A stretch of 64,000 bases of DNA. It comes from Pelagibacteraceae bacterium AG-426-I15. Its GTDB lineage: Bacteria > Pseudomonadota > Alphaproteobacteria > Pelagibacterales > Pelagibacteraceae. Location of the stretch: NCBI GenBank assembly GCA_003213135.1, contig QCNT01000001.1, positions 62,001-126,000 on the forward strand. The letters are read 5' to 3'. Of this stretch, positions 1 through 9,474 are shown piece by piece. The notes beneath the pieces were generated by a model that ran no database searches, was not told where the DNA came from, and saw nothing but the letters and a program-made list of their open reading frames with translations. The position numbers were made by a program, and so were the translations under genes. The stretch's first letter is position 1; each line of letters opens with the position of its first letter.

Positions 1-1
1 A

Positions 2-403
2 GAAAGAAAACAATTTTTAAAAGGTGCAGAAATAGCTTACGAAACTATCATTACAGCTTTTTCAAAAGGCGATAAAAAAAGTTTAAAAACTTTATTAACA
101 AAAAATATGACCGATAACTTTAACTCTGCCATTGAAGAGAGAGATTCCAAAAAAATCAAATCCGAAATAACTTTTGTAGGCATTAAATCATCTACTATAG
201 AAAAATTTGATAAAACAGCAGAAGCACTTTTTTTTACAGTTAAATTTGTAAGCGAAATTATCTCAGTGAAAAAAAATGCAGATAATAAGATTATAGAGGG
301 AGATCCAGATAAAGTTAAAACTGTAATCGACCACTGGAAGTTTACAAAAAAAATATCGAGTGCAAACCCCAATTGGTACCTAGCAGAAATTAAAAGTAGT
401 TGA
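2..403 (+). CDS. Tim44-like domain protein, 3' part
   Basis: The 5' end lies outside the window; the frame is open from base 2 to the TGA at 401-403, giving about 133 residues. The start of the visible part resembles the bacterial Tim44-like (Tim44/TimA) domain, with FLKGAEIAYETIITAF followed by a KGD..L..LL turn. It continues into the alternating strands typical of this alpha+beta fold and ends in W-rich segments (DHWKFTK, NWYLAEI). Bacterial members are usually inner-membrane anchored proteins of uncertain role; the anchor would be upstream and is not seen. The stop overlaps the next gene's TTG start (TTGA), so the two are probably cotranslated. A shorter internal ATG at 107 exists, but the domain clearly continues upstream of it. 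Confidence 0.75.
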   Translation, partial: ERKQFLKGAEIAYETIITAFSKGDKKSLKTLLTKNMTDNFNSAIEERDSKKIKSEITFVGIKSSTIEKFDKTAEALFFTVKFVSEIISVKKNADNKIIEGDPDKVKTVIDHWKFTKKISSANPNWYLAEIKSS

Positions 404-822
404 TTAAAAAAGATTTATCAAAACAAGATAAAGAAGACTGGCAAGATTTTATAGATAATCACTCCCCAATCCCAAATAAAGATGGTCTTCGTGATCAAAA
501 AAATAATGCAGTAAGGAAATTTAAATTTGATTTTCACGGGTATACAATTGCTGGGGCAAATAAAAAAATTAATGAAATAATCAATTCTTGTTATGAAAAA
601 GGTGTTTCGGAAATCTTAATTATAACTGGGAAAGGAATTCATTCTAAATCCAAAATGAATGTTTATGCTTCAAAAGAATTAAGCACGTTAAAAAATACTA
701 TACCTGATTTTTTAAAAACAAATCCTGATTTAAATTCAAAAATAGATAAAATTAAACAAGCTGATAAAGACTTAGGCGGATCAGGCGCAATATTAATTAA
801 GCTTAAGAAATCTATAAAATAA
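400..822 (+). CDS. Smr domain protein
   Basis: A 140-residue protein with a C-terminal Smr (MutS2-related) domain. FDFHGYTI near residues 44-51 corresponds to the family LDLHG motif, and IITGKGIHS near 76-84 to the family HGxG motif. The N-terminus is a charged tail. Stand-alone Smr proteins are nucleic-acid binders and some are nucleases; the substrate of this one is not known. The start is TTG at 400, overlapping the TGA of the Tim44-like gene; no ATG sits at a sensible position. In many alphaproteobacteria an Smr gene lies just after a Tim44-like gene, usually with mltA between them; mltA is not here. The 3' end overlaps hslU convergently by 11 bases. Confidence 0.8.
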   Translation: MIKKDLSKQDKEDWQDFIDNHSPIPNKDGLRDQKNNAVRKFKFDFHGYTIAGANKKINEIINSCYEKGVSEILIITGKGIHSKSKMNVYASKELSTLKNTIPDFLKTNPDLNSKIDKIKQADKDLGGSGAILIKLKKSIK

Positions 823-2182
823 ACTTAGATAAATCAGTATCTTTTACAAGATCACCGAGATTTTTTACAACATAATCTTTATCGATTTTAATTTTTTGTC
901 CAGCTTTATCAGAAGCCGTAAAACTAATTTCATCTAGAACTTTTTCTATTATTGTGTGCAATCTTCTTGCACCAATATTTTCAACTGTTGAATTTATTTC
1001 TGTCGAAAGTTTTGCCAACATATCTATTCCATCATCGGAGAACTCTAAATCAACGTCTTCAGTTTTTAACAAAGCTTTATACTGCTTAATTAAACTATTA
1101 TCTGGCTCTTTTAAAATTCTTTTAAAATCTTCTTCGGTCAGTGCATTTAATTCAACTCTTATAGGCAGACGACCTTGTAATTCAGGAAGAAGATCAGACG
1201 GCTTAGCTAACTGAAATGCTCCAGAAGCAATAAATAAAACGTGGTCAGTTTTTACAGGTCCATATTTTGTATTAACAGTAGTACCTTCGATCAGAGGTAG
1301 AAGATCCCTTTGGACACCTTCCCTTGAAACATCTCCGCCAACTCTATCACTTCGAGCAGACACTTTGTCTATCTCATCTAAGAATACAATTCCATTATTT
1401 TCGGTAGAGTCCTTGGCTTCTTTAATGATTTTATCTTGTTCAATCATTTTATCCGACTCTTGTGCTATTAAGATTTCATGTGACTCCTTAACAGTCATTT
1501 TCTTTTTTTTCCCTTTAGGACCCATAGATTTTCCGAGCATCTCTCCTAAATTTACCATCCCAATATTTGCACCAGGCATCCCAGGAATTTCAAAAGATGG
1601 CATACCACCAGATGTTTCATTAACCTCAATTTCTATTTCATTTTTGTCCAAATCGCCTGATCTTAGTCTTTTTCTAAAACTCTCTCTTGTAGCTAGGCTT
1701 GCTTTTTTACCAACCAAAGAATCCAAAACCTTCTCCTCAGCTGATAGTTGAGCTTTTGCATGAACCTCTTTCCTCTTCTTTTCTCTTTCCATGGCAATAG
1801 CTATTTCAATTAAATCTCTGATAATCTGTTCAACATCCCTTCCAACGTACCCTACTTCTGTAAACCTAGTGGCCTCTACTTTTATGAAGGGAGCCTGGGC
1901 TAATTTTGAAAGTCTTCTTGAAATTTCTGTTTTACCAACTCCAGTTGGCCCAATCATTAAAATATTCTTTGGAAGAACTTCATCTTTCATCTCATCAGAC
2001 AGCGCTTGTCTTCTCCAACGATTTCTTAAAGCCACGGCAACTGCTCTTTTAGCTTGCCCTTGTCCTATAACATACCTGTCAAGTTCAGAAACAATTTCCC
2101 TTGGAGACAAAGCACTTACTTTAGAGCTTTCTTTTTTTGACCCGTCTTTTACAATTTTTAGGCTTGGTGTTTTTGAAACCAT
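812..2182 (-). CDS. hslU: ATP-dependent protease ATPase subunit HslU
   Basis: AAA+ unfoldase that feeds substrates to the HslV peptidase in the cytoplasm. Walker A is GPTGVGKT at residues 78-85, Walker B is IVFLDEIDK, and the C-terminal sensor-2 region contains GARRLHT. The protein ends KFIL, matching the HslU C-terminal tail that docks into HslV. At 456 residues the length is normal. I chose the ATG at 2182, one base after the hslV stop. A 19-codon longer reading frame exists, but it would overlap hslV and lacks homology. It forms an operon with hslV and is probably driven by the heat-shock promoter in front of hslV. The 3' end overlaps the Smr gene convergently. Confidence 0.97.
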   Translation of the reverse strand: MVSKTPSLKIVKDGSKKESSKVSALSPREIVSELDRYVIGQGQAKRAVAVALRNRWRRQALSDEMKDEVLPKNILMIGPTGVGKTEISRRLSKLAQAPFIKVEATRFTEVGYVGRDVEQIIRDLIEIAIAMEREKKRKEVHAKAQLSAEEKVLDSLVGKKASLATRESFRKRLRSGDLDKNEIEIEVNETSGGMPSFEIPGMPGANIGMVNLGEMLGKSMGPKGKKKKMTVKESHEILIAQESDKMIEQDKIIKEAKDSTENNGIVFLDEIDKVSARSDRVGGDVSREGVQRDLLPLIEGTTVNTKYGPVKTDHVLFIASGAFQLAKPSDLLPELQGRLPIRVELNALTEEDFKRILKEPDNSLIKQYKALLKTEDVDLEFSDDGIDMLAKLSTEINSTVENIGARRLHTIIEKVLDEISFTASDKAGQKIKIDKDYVVKNLGDLVKDTDLSKFIL

Positions 2183-2183
2183 A

Positions 2184-2723
2184 TTAAACTTTCTCAATTG
2201 TAACGTTGTTATTTGTAAATACACAGATTTCAGAAGCAACTTTTAATGACTTTTTTGCAATCTCTTCCGCCGACATATCTGTACTTATTAAAACTTTAGC
2301 AGCAGCTAAAGCATAATTTCCTCCAGAACCAATTCCTATAATTCCATCCTCAGGCTCCAAAACATCTCCAGTTCCAGAAATAATAAAACTTTTCTCTTTA
2401 TCGGCCACTGCCATTAATGCTTCTAATCTTCTTAAATATTTATCTGTGCGCCAGTCTTTTGCAAGCTCAACCGCTGCTCTTGTAAGGTTACCTGCGTGTT
2501 TTTCTAATTTTGCTTCAAGTCTTTCAAAAAGAGTTAGGGCATCTGCCGTAGAACCGGCAAATCCTGCAATCACATTTCTTTTCTCAATCTTTCTTACTTT
2601 CTTTGCTTTACTTTTTAAAACAGTATTTCCTAAGCTAACTTGGCCGTCTCCTGCCACAATGGTTTGATTTCCCTTTCTAATAAGGACTATTGTAGTTCCA
2701 TGCCAATTTTGATTTGTGTTCAT
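2184..2723 (-). CDS. hslV: ATP-dependent protease peptidase subunit HslV
   Basis: Threonine peptidase of the HslUV protease. The start chosen is ATG 2723, giving MNTNQNWHG then TTIV. As in other alphaproteobacterial HslV, a short propeptide ending in Gly precedes the catalytic Thr (Thr10 here). [11 protein letters not shown] and the [11 protein letters not shown] region are family hallmarks. A TTG ten codons upstream is open, but it lies upstream of the likely transcription start, which argues against its use. The stop is one base from the hslU ATG. Length (179 aa) is normal. Confidence 0.95.
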   Translation of the reverse strand: MNTNQNWHGTTIVLIRKGNQTIVAGDGQVSLGNTVLKSKAKKVRKIEKRNVIAGFAGSTADALTLFERLEAKLEKHAGNLTRAAVELAKDWRTDKYLRRLEALMAVADKEKSFIISGTGDVLEPEDGIIGIGSGGNYALAAAKVLISTDMSAEEIAKKSLKVASEICVFTNNNVTIEKV

Positions 2724-2732
2724 ATTTGTTAC

Positions 2733-2762
2733 TAATGTGGAGATTGAAATCAAATCTTCAAG
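2733..2762 (-). promoter_or_regulatory. Candidate sigma32 (RpoH) promoter of hslVU
   Basis: On the minus strand, CTTGAAG (2756-2762) is followed at heat-shock spacing by TCCACATTA (2733-2741). This resembles the RpoH consensus CTTGAA / CCCCATnT. The first C of the -35 box is 39 bases upstream of the hslV ATG, so transcription would begin only a few bases before the start codon. The same arrangement recurs before dnaK and grpE. The assignment is by motif only. Confidence 0.55.
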
Positions 2763-2780
2763 AGCTCATTTTGGCATTTA

Positions 2781-2809
2781 TTGCTAAAATGCAAATTTAG
2801 CTATATATC
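2781..2809 (+). promoter_or_regulatory. Possible sigma70 promoter of the his run
   Basis: TTGCTA (2781-2786), a 17-base spacer, then TATATC (2804-2809), ending about 20 bases before the hisB ATG. It is the only reasonable -35/-10 pair in the 106-base divergent gap between hslV and hisB. In such AT-rich sequence this is weak evidence. Confidence 0.3.
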
Positions 2810-2829
2810 TTAATAGAATTTTCAAAATT

Positions 2830-3420
2830 ATGAGTAGAAAAGCTAAAATTCAAAGAAAAACAAAAGAAACAAACATTTCCGTTGAAGTGAACCTAGATGG
2901 TAAAGGAAAATATCAAATCAAGACCAAAATAGGTTTTTTAGATCATATGCTTGAGCAACTTTCAAAGCACTCATTAATAGATATTAAGATTACTGCAACA
3001 GGTGACACACATATAGATTTGCACCATACGACCGAAGATACTGGAATAGCTGTGGGTGAGGCAATAAAAAAAGCAGCTGGAAATTTAAAAGGGATAAAGA
3101 GATATTCAACAACTCATATTCCTATGGACGAAACGCTCACGCGCGTTTCTTTGGATATTTCAAACAGACCTTATCTAATCTGGAATGTAGATCTAAAAGT
3201 TGAAAAACTTGGGGAAATGGATACCGAGCTTTTTAAGGAATGGTTTCAGGCTTTTTCTCAGTCTGCAGGAATTACTTTGCACATAGAAAATATCTATGGC
3301 GACAACAGTCATCATAAGATTGAGTCCTGTTTTAAGGCTTTAGCGAGATCACTTAAGGAGGCACTGGAAATTGACAAAAGAGTCAAAAATTCAATACCTT
3401 CCACAAAGGGATCTATTTAA
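2830..3420 (+). CDS. hisB: Imidazoleglycerol-phosphate dehydratase HisB
   Basis: Converts imidazole-glycerol phosphate to imidazole-acetol phosphate in histidine synthesis. It is a monofunctional 196-residue enzyme without the phosphatase domain found in enterobacteria. The metal-binding repeats are plain: [29 protein letters not shown], the [10 protein letters not shown] strand and [17 protein letters not shown]. The ATG at 2830 gives the usual N-terminal [10 protein letters not shown] segment. It begins a compact histidine run; hisA follows after two bases, and the hisH gene that usually stands between hisB and hisA is missing. Confidence 0.96.
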   Translation: MSRKAKIQRKTKETNISVEVNLDGKGKYQIKTKIGFLDHMLEQLSKHSLIDIKITATGDTHIDLHHTTEDTGIAVGEAIKKAAGNLKGIKRYSTTHIPMDETLTRVSLDISNRPYLIWNVDLKVEKLGEMDTELFKEWFQAFSQSAGITLHIENIYGDNSHHKIESCFKALARSLKEALEIDKRVKNSIPSTKGSI

Positions 3421-3422
3421 AA

Positions 3423-4151
3423 TTGGTTAAAATATTTCCAGCTATAGATATTAAAGATAAAAAATGCGTAAGGTTAATTAAAGGGAATTTTGAAAATAAA
3501 ACTGAATATTTAACCTTACCAATAGATCAAGCAAAAAAATTTAAAGATTATGGTTTTAAAAATTTACATATTATTGATCTAGATGGCGCTTTATTAGGCA
3601 AAGCAATTAATATAGAAACTGTTCAAGAAATAGTAAATAAATATGATTTTGAAGTCGAGATAGGCGGAGGCATAAGAACTTTCGAAAGTATAAAAAAATA
3701 TATTGATATTGGTGCAGAAAAAGTAATTTTGGGTAGTGCTGCAATTAAAAATAAAGAATTTTTGAAAGAAGCATGTAAAAAATTTAAAAAAAAAATTGCA
3801 TTAGCTTTAGACTCTAAGGGCGGCAACCTCTCAGTTTCAGGCTGGAAAGAAGAACTTAATATAAAAACTTTAGATTTTCTAAAGGATATAAATAATTTTG
3901 GCGTAAGTAGATTGATATATACTGACATTGATAGAGATGGCACTAAGACTAGCCCCAACTTCGATCAAACCGTTAAGATTGCAGAAATTTCAAATTGTCC
4001 TGTGATTATCTCCGGAGGAGTTTCTTCAATAAATGATATTAAAAAAGCAAAAGAGTTAAGCAATAAAAATATAGAGGGTGTAATAGTTGGCAAAGCAATT
4101 TATGATGGCGATGTTAAGCTTGATGAACTAGCCAAGGAAGTTTATGTATAA
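3423..4151 (+). CDS. hisA: ProFAR isomerase HisA
   Basis: Phosphoribosylformimino-5-aminoimidazole carboxamide ribotide isomerase, a (beta/alpha)8 barrel. [14 protein letters not shown] at the N-terminus carries the catalytic Asp near residue 8. The second catalytic Asp lies in [10 protein letters not shown], with GGGIR and SGGVSS phosphate-binding loops. 242 residues is normal. The start is TTG at 3423, two bases after the hisB stop; no ATG fits, and the N-terminus is exactly that of the family. The 3' end overlaps hisF by 8 bases, implying translational coupling. Confidence 0.95.
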   Translation: MVKIFPAIDIKDKKCVRLIKGNFENKTEYLTLPIDQAKKFKDYGFKNLHIIDLDGALLGKAINIETVQEIVNKYDFEVEIGGGIRTFESIKKYIDIGAEKVILGSAAIKNKEFLKEACKKFKKKIALALDSKGGNLSVSGWKEELNIKTLDFLKDINNFGVSRLIYTDIDRDGTKTSPNFDQTVKIAEISNCPVIISGGVSSINDIKKAKELSNKNIEGVIVGKAIYDGDVKLDELAKEVYV

Positions 4152-4902
4152 AAAGAGAATTATACCCTGTTTAGATATTAAAAATGGAAGAGTAGTCAAA
4201 GGTATCAACTTTGTAAACTTAACTGATGCTGGTGACCCTGCGGAACAAGCAAAATTTTATAGTGAAAATGGAGCAGATGAGATTTGTTTTTTAGATATTA
4301 CTGCCTCAAATGAAAATAGAGATATTATTTTAGATATTGTCAAGAAAACATCCGAGAATTGTTTTGTTCCTCTTACAGTAGGAGGCGGAGTACGAACCAT
4401 AAATGATATTTCAAATCTTTTGAATTCGGGAGCAGACAAGGTCTCGATAAATACTGCCGCAGTAAATAACCCAAGTATAGTAAAAGAAGGCGCTAAAAAA
4501 TTTGGATCACAATGTATTGTAATTGCAATTGATGCAAAAAAAGTTGATGAAAATAAATGGGAGGTTTTCACTCATGGAGGTAGAAATTCATCGGGAAAGG
4601 ATGCAATTAAATTCGCAAAACAAATGGAAGAGAAAGGAGCTGGAGAGATACTTTTAACTTCAATGGATAGAGATGGTACAAAAAAAGGATATGATTTGGA
4701 ATTAACTAAAAAAATCTCAAATTTAGTGAATATTCCAGTTATTGCTTCTGGAGGAGTTGGAAATATGGAACATTTGTACGAAGGCCTCAAAACCGGAGAA
4801 GCTAGCGCAGTTCTAGCTGCATCAATATTCCATTTTGGGGAATATTCTATTCAAGATGCAAAAAAATATTTAGACTCGAAAGGAATTCCTGTAAGAATTT
4901 AG
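4144..4902 (+). CDS. hisF: Imidazole glycerol phosphate synthase subunit HisF
   Basis: Cyclase subunit that uses ammonia to make imidazole-glycerol phosphate and AICAR. Catalytic aspartates lie in [14 protein letters not shown] (near residue 11) and VIAIDAKK (near 130). The residues known in Thermotoga HisF to gate the ammonia channel (Arg5, Glu46, Lys99, Glu167) are conserved in context: KKRIIP, ADEICF, ADKVSIN, GAGEILL. This suggests that a HisH partner still exists, although hisH is not in this run. 252 residues. It overlaps hisA and is followed two bases later by hisE. Confidence 0.96.
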   Translation: MYKKRIIPCLDIKNGRVVKGINFVNLTDAGDPAEQAKFYSENGADEICFLDITASNENRDIILDIVKKTSENCFVPLTVGGGVRTINDISNLLNSGADKVSINTAAVNNPSIVKEGAKKFGSQCIVIAIDAKKVDENKWEVFTHGGRNSSGKDAIKFAKQMEEKGAGEILLTSMDRDGTKKGYDLELTKKISNLVNIPVIASGGVGNMEHLYEGLKTGEASAVLAASIFHFGEYSIQDAKKYLDSKGIPVRI

Positions 4903-4904
4903 AA

Positions 4905-5186
4905 ATGCTTAAAACTTTAGAAGAATTAATCGCAACTATACGTAAAAGAAAAGATGCTTCAGTTAAAACATCTTACACAAATAAATTATTAAATGATAAA
5001 AAATTAATTGTTGAAAAAGTTAATGAGGAAATATTAGAATTAATAGAATCGATCCAAAAAAACTCAAATAAAGTACATGAAGCAGCAGATGTTTTATATC
5101 ATTTAATGGTACTTTTAGAGGCAAATAATATTAAAATCGAAGATGTAATGGATGAATTAAAAAAAAGGAAAAAAAATAATAAATGA
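4905..5186 (+). CDS. hisE: Phosphoribosyl-ATP pyrophosphatase HisE
   Basis: Second step of histidine synthesis, hydrolysing PR-ATP to PR-AMP. A 93-residue all-alpha MazG-like protein with the metal-binding pattern EKVNEEILELI and the conserved EAADVLYHLMVLL helix. It is a stand-alone HisE with no HisI (cyclohydrolase) domain, as in other alphaproteobacteria. It overlaps the HIT gene by 4 bases and follows hisF at two bases, so it sits within the same transcription unit. Confidence 0.9.
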   Translation: MLKTLEELIATIRKRKDASVKTSYTNKLLNDKKLIVEKVNEEILELIESIQKNSNKVHEAADVLYHLMVLLEANNIKIEDVMDELKKRKKNNK

Positions 5187-5545
5187 CATACGATAAAAAT
5201 AATATTTTTGCAAAAATCCTTAGAGGTGAAATACCTTGCAAAAAAATTTACGAGAATGACTTCGTTCTTTCATTTCATGATGTAAATCCGCAAAGAAAAA
5301 TACATGCTTTGGTTGTTCCTAAGGGATCATATATAGATTTAGATGATTTTATTAAAAACGCAAAAGAAAAGGAAATAGTAGAATTTTTCAAAGCCATACC
5401 TCATGTTGCAAAAATCCTAAAAATTTCAAATATAGATGGTGGTTATAGAACTTTAGCTAATATAGGCAGTAATGGTGGGCAAGAGGTTCCGCATCTTCAT
5501 TTTCACATTTTTGGTGGTGAAAAAATTGGCAAAATGGTCTCTTAA
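5183..5545 (+). CDS. HIT family protein (HinT-like)
   Basis: Histidine-triad nucleotide-binding protein, 120 residues. It has the IFAKILRGEIPCKKIYEND N-terminus and the catalytic HLHFHIFGG motif near residues 103-111, preceded by GQEVPHLH. HinT enzymes hydrolyse phosphoramidates such as AMP-lysine; the true substrate here is unknown. It overlaps hisE by 4 bases, and a HIT gene after hisE is common in alphaproteobacteria. The 3' end overlaps the convergent LolA-like gene by 4 bases. Confidence 0.92.
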   Translation: MTYDKNNIFAKILRGEIPCKKIYENDFVLSFHDVNPQRKIHALVVPKGSYIDLDDFIKNAKEKEIVEFFKAIPHVAKILKISNIDGGYRTLANIGSNGGQEVPHLHFHIFGGEKIGKMVS

Positions 5546-6111
5546 TTTACCGTAGGAATATCAAAAAACCTTTTGCTTAATTCCGGATTATTTCTAATTT
5601 TTAAAATTTTAAAAATTATTTTGTTATTGCTAAGATTTATCAAATCCCATCCAGCTAAGTTATAGTTTTCTTTATTAAAATAGAATGTTATTTCACCTTT
5701 TCCTTCAATTAAACTTTTAATTAAAAATAAATCATCCTTTTTTTCTATATTTCCATTTGATATCAACTCTATTAATTCTTTCTTGTTTAGAAGTTCTGAA
5801 AAATAAGATTTTGAAAGGGGATAATTATAAATTTTTTGATATCTTTTATGGTAAATAACTAATTTATCTTTGTTTACAATTATTTCTTTTTTATTTTTAT
5901 CCTCGTATTTGCATTTAAAATAGTAAGGTCTTTTTAAAAAACAAACTCCCGTTTCCTCAATATTATTTGATATTTGGATAAAATTAAATTCTACATTCTC
6001 AATTCTATCAATACTTTGAATAATATTCTTTTTTTCTTCTGCTTTTAAACTTGGAAAATTAATTATTATAGTGAGAATTAATATTATTTTTATAAATCTT
6101 AATCTTAGCAA
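5542..6111 (-). CDS. LolA-like outer-membrane lipoprotein carrier
   Basis: A 189-residue secreted protein with an N-terminal signal peptide (hydrophobic residues about 6-24, ending near KAEE). The region around NIEETGVCFLKRPYYFKCKYED resembles the LolA strand containing GxLxxxrPxxfrweY. The following YHKRYQKIYNYPLS and AGWDLINLSNN segments also fit a LolA/LolB half-barrel. LolA ferries lipoproteins across the periplasm. It lies three bases downstream of ftsK, the usual alphaproteobacterial ftsK-lolA order, which supports the call more than the weak sequence does. Confidence 0.7.
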   Translation of the reverse strand: MLRLRFIKIILILTIIINFPSLKAEEKKNIIQSIDRIENVEFNFIQISNNIEETGVCFLKRPYYFKCKYEDKNKKEIIVNKDKLVIYHKRYQKIYNYPLSKSYFSELLNKKELIELISNGNIEKKDDLFLIKSLIEGKGEITFYFNKENYNLAGWDLINLSNNKIIFKILKIRNNPELSKRFFDIPTVN

Positions 6112-6114
6112 AAA

Positions 6115-8202
6115 TTATAGAACCTCTCTTTTTCCGACATGATTTGCTTTACTAACGAGGCCATTTTCCTCCATTTTCTCGATTATTCTTGCAGCTCTAT
6201 TATATCCAATTTGAAGTTTTCTTTGTAAAAAACTTGTTGATGCTTTTTTTTCAGTTTTAATAATTTTAAGAGCCGTCTCATACAATTCGTCTTCCTCACC
6301 ATCTGGCACCAATTCTTCACTGTTATCTTTTTGTTTTGTAACAATATCCTCAATGTAATCTGGATTTCCTTGTGCTCTTATGTGACTTGTGATTTTTTCT
6401 ATTTCATTTTCTGAAACGTACGGTCCATGAATTCTAAATATTTTGTTCGCCGATGACATGAAAAGCATATCGCCTTTTCCTAGCAGTTGCTCAGCACCTT
6501 GCTCTCCAAGAATAGTTTTACTATCAATCTTTGAACTAACTTGAAAAGATATTCTTGTTGGAAAATTTGCTTTGATAGTTCCCGTTATAACATCTACACT
6601 TGGTCTTTGCGTTGCCATTATAATATGTATACCCGCGGCTCTTGCCATTGCAGACAATTTCTGAACGTAACTTTCTATTTCTTTTCCAGAGACAAGCATC
6701 AGATCGGACATCTCATCAACTGCCACAACAATATATGGCATTTTAAGTTTATGTTTTTGATTATAACCATCGATATTTCGCACTCCCTCCGAGCTCATCA
6801 ACCTATATCTATTTTCCATCTCTTTGACCGTCCAACTTAATGCAGAAGTAGCTTTGGTAGCATCTGTAATAACTGGTGTGAGCAAATGAGGTATTCCTTC
6901 ATAGCTTGAAAGTTCAAGCATTTTTGGATCTATTAGAATTAATTTACAAGTCTCTGGGCTGTGCCTATATAGTAGAGAAAGTATTATAGTATTAATACAA
7001 ACAGATTTTCCTGAACCAGTTGTTCCAGCTACCAGCAAGTGAGGCATCGAAGCCAAATCCGCTATTAATGGTAATCCTGATATACTTTTTCCTAAAGTTA
7101 TAGGAAGACTCGAGCTTTTTTTTTGGAAACTTTCATGCGAAATTATTTCTGATAAAATCACACTTTCTCTTCTGGGATTAGGTATTTCAATCCCAACAGT
7201 ATTTTTCCCTGGTATTGCAGAGACTCTGGCTGACATCGAACTAGTATTTCTGGCTATATCATCTGATAAATTAACAATTTTTGAAACTTTAACACCTGGT
7301 GCTGGTTCAAATTCATATAACGAAACAACTGGTCCGTTATTAACTTTTTTAATTTTACCTTTTATTCCAAAATCTAATAGAATTTTTTCTATAAAATCTG
7401 AAGTCGGAAGTTTGGCGTCTGAATTCTGATTTAAAAAATTTGATTTTTTTTCAAGAAGATTAATAGATGGCAGCTTGTAATTACTCGATCTTTTTTCATC
7501 AGTTTTCTGAAATGAAAAAGATTGTTGTTTATTTAAACTTGATGAATCCTCATTTTTATCTAAATTATATTGTGTCTCAGCTACATCATTATTTGTTTCG
7601 CTAATGTCCACTTTATTAATAAATCTGTTAAAAAAATTAAAAAATGAAGAAGTGGTTTTTTTAACATTAATTCCAGAACTTAGAGTAAAGAATATTAAGA
7701 ATAAAAATATTAATGTTAATTTAAAAAAATCTTTTTCAACTAAAGGAATATATTTGTAGATTAAATTGAACCCTTTTTCTCCAACAAATCCCGAATTACC
7801 GTGATATATCAACCAGAATGAATTATTGTTTACTATGTAAATCAATAAGCAACCACAAGCAATATAAGCAACAGTGTAAAAAAACTTATTTATAATTTTG
7901 TTAATCTTTTTATTTATTATTAGGCCAATACCCCATAACAATACGCTTATTCCTATAAAAAAGGATATTAGACCAAAACTCTGTAAAAAAATGTCCGAAA
8001 TAGCGTTTGATAAAGATCCAAAGTAGTCTGTAAAAACTATTTTTTCACTATTTAAAATAAAACTTGGACTTTCAGGTGAATATTTTGTTAGGGAAAAAAT
8101 AAAAAGGGATGAAACAATTACTAACAAAAAACCAGCTAATTCCGCCATTCTTCTTTTCAAAAAATTAATGGTTCCATCAAATATTTTGTTATTTATCTTC
8201 AT
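6115..8202 (-). CDS. ftsK: DNA translocase FtsK
   Basis: Septal DNA pump that clears chromosomes during division. At 695 residues it is compact. Four membrane segments lie at about 22-38, 76-95, 108-124 and 160-178, followed by a short N/S/K-rich linker (180-265). The beta domain around EFEPAPGVKVSKI follows. The motor has Walker A GTTGSGKS at 393-400 and IVVAVDEMSDLM as Walker B. A C-terminal winged-helix gamma domain (ASTSFLQRKLQIGYNRAARI) reads polar sequences in other species. The linker is far shorter than in E. coli, as in other streamlined alphaproteobacteria. It is cotranscribed with the LolA-like gene. Confidence 0.96.
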   Translation of the reverse strand: MKINNKIFDGTINFLKRRMAELAGFLLVIVSSLFIFSLTKYSPESPSFILNSEKIVFTDYFGSLSNAISDIFLQSFGLISFFIGISVLLWGIGLIINKKINKIINKFFYTVAYIACGCLLIYIVNNNSFWLIYHGNSGFVGEKGFNLIYKYIPLVEKDFFKLTLIFLFLIFFTLSSGINVKKTTSSFFNFFNRFINKVDISETNNDVAETQYNLDKNEDSSSLNKQQSFSFQKTDEKRSSNYKLPSINLLEKKSNFLNQNSDAKLPTSDFIEKILLDFGIKGKIKKVNNGPVVSLYEFEPAPGVKVSKIVNLSDDIARNTSSMSARVSAIPGKNTVGIEIPNPRRESVILSEIISHESFQKKSSSLPITLGKSISGLPLIADLASMPHLLVAGTTGSGKSVCINTIILSLLYRHSPETCKLILIDPKMLELSSYEGIPHLLTPVITDATKATSALSWTVKEMENRYRLMSSEGVRNIDGYNQKHKLKMPYIVVAVDEMSDLMLVSGKEIESYVQKLSAMARAAGIHIIMATQRPSVDVITGTIKANFPTRISFQVSSKIDSKTILGEQGAEQLLGKGDMLFMSSANKIFRIHGPYVSENEIEKITSHIRAQGNPDYIEDIVTKQKDNSEELVPDGEEDELYETALKIIKTEKKASTSFLQRKLQIGYNRAARIIEKMEENGLVSKANHVGKREVL

Positions 8203-8264
8203 TTATCGAATCACCTTATTTACTTTGTACCATTAATATAAAATTGATAAAGTTATTAAAATTT

Positions 8265-9410
8265 ATGAAAAAACATAAAATATGCATTGTTGGCGATGGA
8301 TTAAGTGGTTTAATCACTGCTCAAATTCTTAGTAAATTGGATGTTGAGATTCACATAATATCTAAAAAATCCCAGCACAAATTTGTTGATAATAGAACTA
8401 CAGCAATTTCACCAAGTAATTTTAATTTTCTTTCAGAACATATTTTTAAAAAAAAAAGAAATATTTTTTATCAATGTAAAAAAGTTGAGCTTTATCATGA
8501 GAACAAAAATAATAATTTTAATAATTTTTTGAATTTTGAAAATTCTAAAAAAGGCTTGATGTTTATTGCAGAAAATAAAAAACTGAGAAATTTTTTAATA
8601 ACTACTTTAAGACATAATAAAAAAATTAAAACATTAAAAGGGAATATTGAAAAAATTGATATTAAAAAAACAGCATTAACTTTTAAAGAAAAAAAAATAT
8701 ATTATGACATGATTTTATTGTGTGTAGGAAAAAATTATAAAATTGTTGAGAGTCTATTAGGCAAACGTTTAATTAAAGAGGATAAAAAAGAAATAGCTGT
8801 AACCACTACAGTAAAACATAATTTTAATCTTTCTGGCTCTAGACAATACTTTTTAAAAGAGGGGCCAATGGCATTGTTGCCAATTAATAAAAATCAATTC
8901 TCATTAATATGGAGTATGCATCAAAGTTTCAAAAGCTATAGCGATAATGATATTAGGAATTTAATCACATCAAAATTGAAAAGTATTTTTAAAAAAAAGG
9001 TTAATCTAAACCTTAGCAAAGTACAGAGATTTCCAATTTATTTTAAATTTAATAGAAATTTTTTCAAAAATAATATTTTTGCTATTGGTGATAGTGTTTA
9101 CAACGTTTATCCAATTGCAGGTCAAGGATTTAATTTAGTTTTAAGGGATGTTGAAAATCTTTTTGAAAAAATTAAAGAAAATTTAAATTTAGGTTTGCAA
9201 ATTAAGGACTCTTTGATTTTTAATAATTTATATTATGATAGAAAACCAGAAAACTTCCTTTATAGTATGGGCATTAATCTGACCCAGAAATTTTTTAGGT
9301 ATAATAAATTCACAGCGCCAATTAAAAATGAAATATTAAAAGATCTCAATAGATTTGAATTTTTAAAAAAAATTGGATTAAAAATTGCAGACAGAGGAAT
9401 TATAAACTAA
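8265..9410 (+). CDS. UbiH/UbiF-family FAD monooxygenase
   Basis: Flavoprotein hydroxylase of the family that hydroxylates the ubiquinone ring. An N-terminal Rossmann motif, VGDGLSGLI (residues 8-16), binds FAD. The second FAD signature is IFAIGDSVYNVYPIAGQGFNL near residues 275-295, in which GD and P..GQG are diagnostic. About 381 residues from ATG 8265; an upstream TTG at 8244 is open but adds only unconserved residues. The regiospecificity (C5, C6 or C1) cannot be told from the sequence. It is divergent from ftsK across 62 bases. Lys/Asn content is very high, with many A-runs. Confidence 0.85.
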   Translation: MKKHKICIVGDGLSGLITAQILSKLDVEIHIISKKSQHKFVDNRTTAISPSNFNFLSEHIFKKKRNIFYQCKKVELYHENKNNNFNNFLNFENSKKGLMFIAENKKLRNFLITTLRHNKKIKTLKGNIEKIDIKKTALTFKEKKIYYDMILLCVGKNYKIVESLLGKRLIKEDKKEIAVTTTVKHNFNLSGSRQYFLKEGPMALLPINKNQFSLIWSMHQSFKSYSDNDIRNLITSKLKSIFKKKVNLNLSKVQRFPIYFKFNRNFFKNNIFAIGDSVYNVYPIAGQGFNLVLRDVENLFEKIKENLNLGLQIKDSLIFNNLYYDRKPENFLYSMGINLTQKFFRYNKFTAPIKNEILKDLNRFEFLKKIGLKIADRGIIN

Positions 9411-9436
9411 TCAAATTTAACATTTTTTAACTCCTC

Positions 9437-9465
9437 TTGCTTATCTGAAATCCTTGTTCTATAAT
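9437..9465 (+). promoter_or_regulatory. Sigma70 promoter of tRNA-Gly
   Basis: TTGCTT (9437-9442), a 17-base spacer and a perfect TATAAT (9460-9465). The -10 box ends 9 bases before the first base of the tRNA, so transcription should start 2-3 bases upstream of the mature 5' end. It is one of the best -35/-10 matches in the window. Confidence 0.65.
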
Positions 9466-9474
9466 ATTTTTAAT

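Noticed and set aside
2183-2239. Longer hslU start
   Set aside because: It would overlap the end of hslV by over 50 bases; the ATG at 2182 gives the standard N-terminus.
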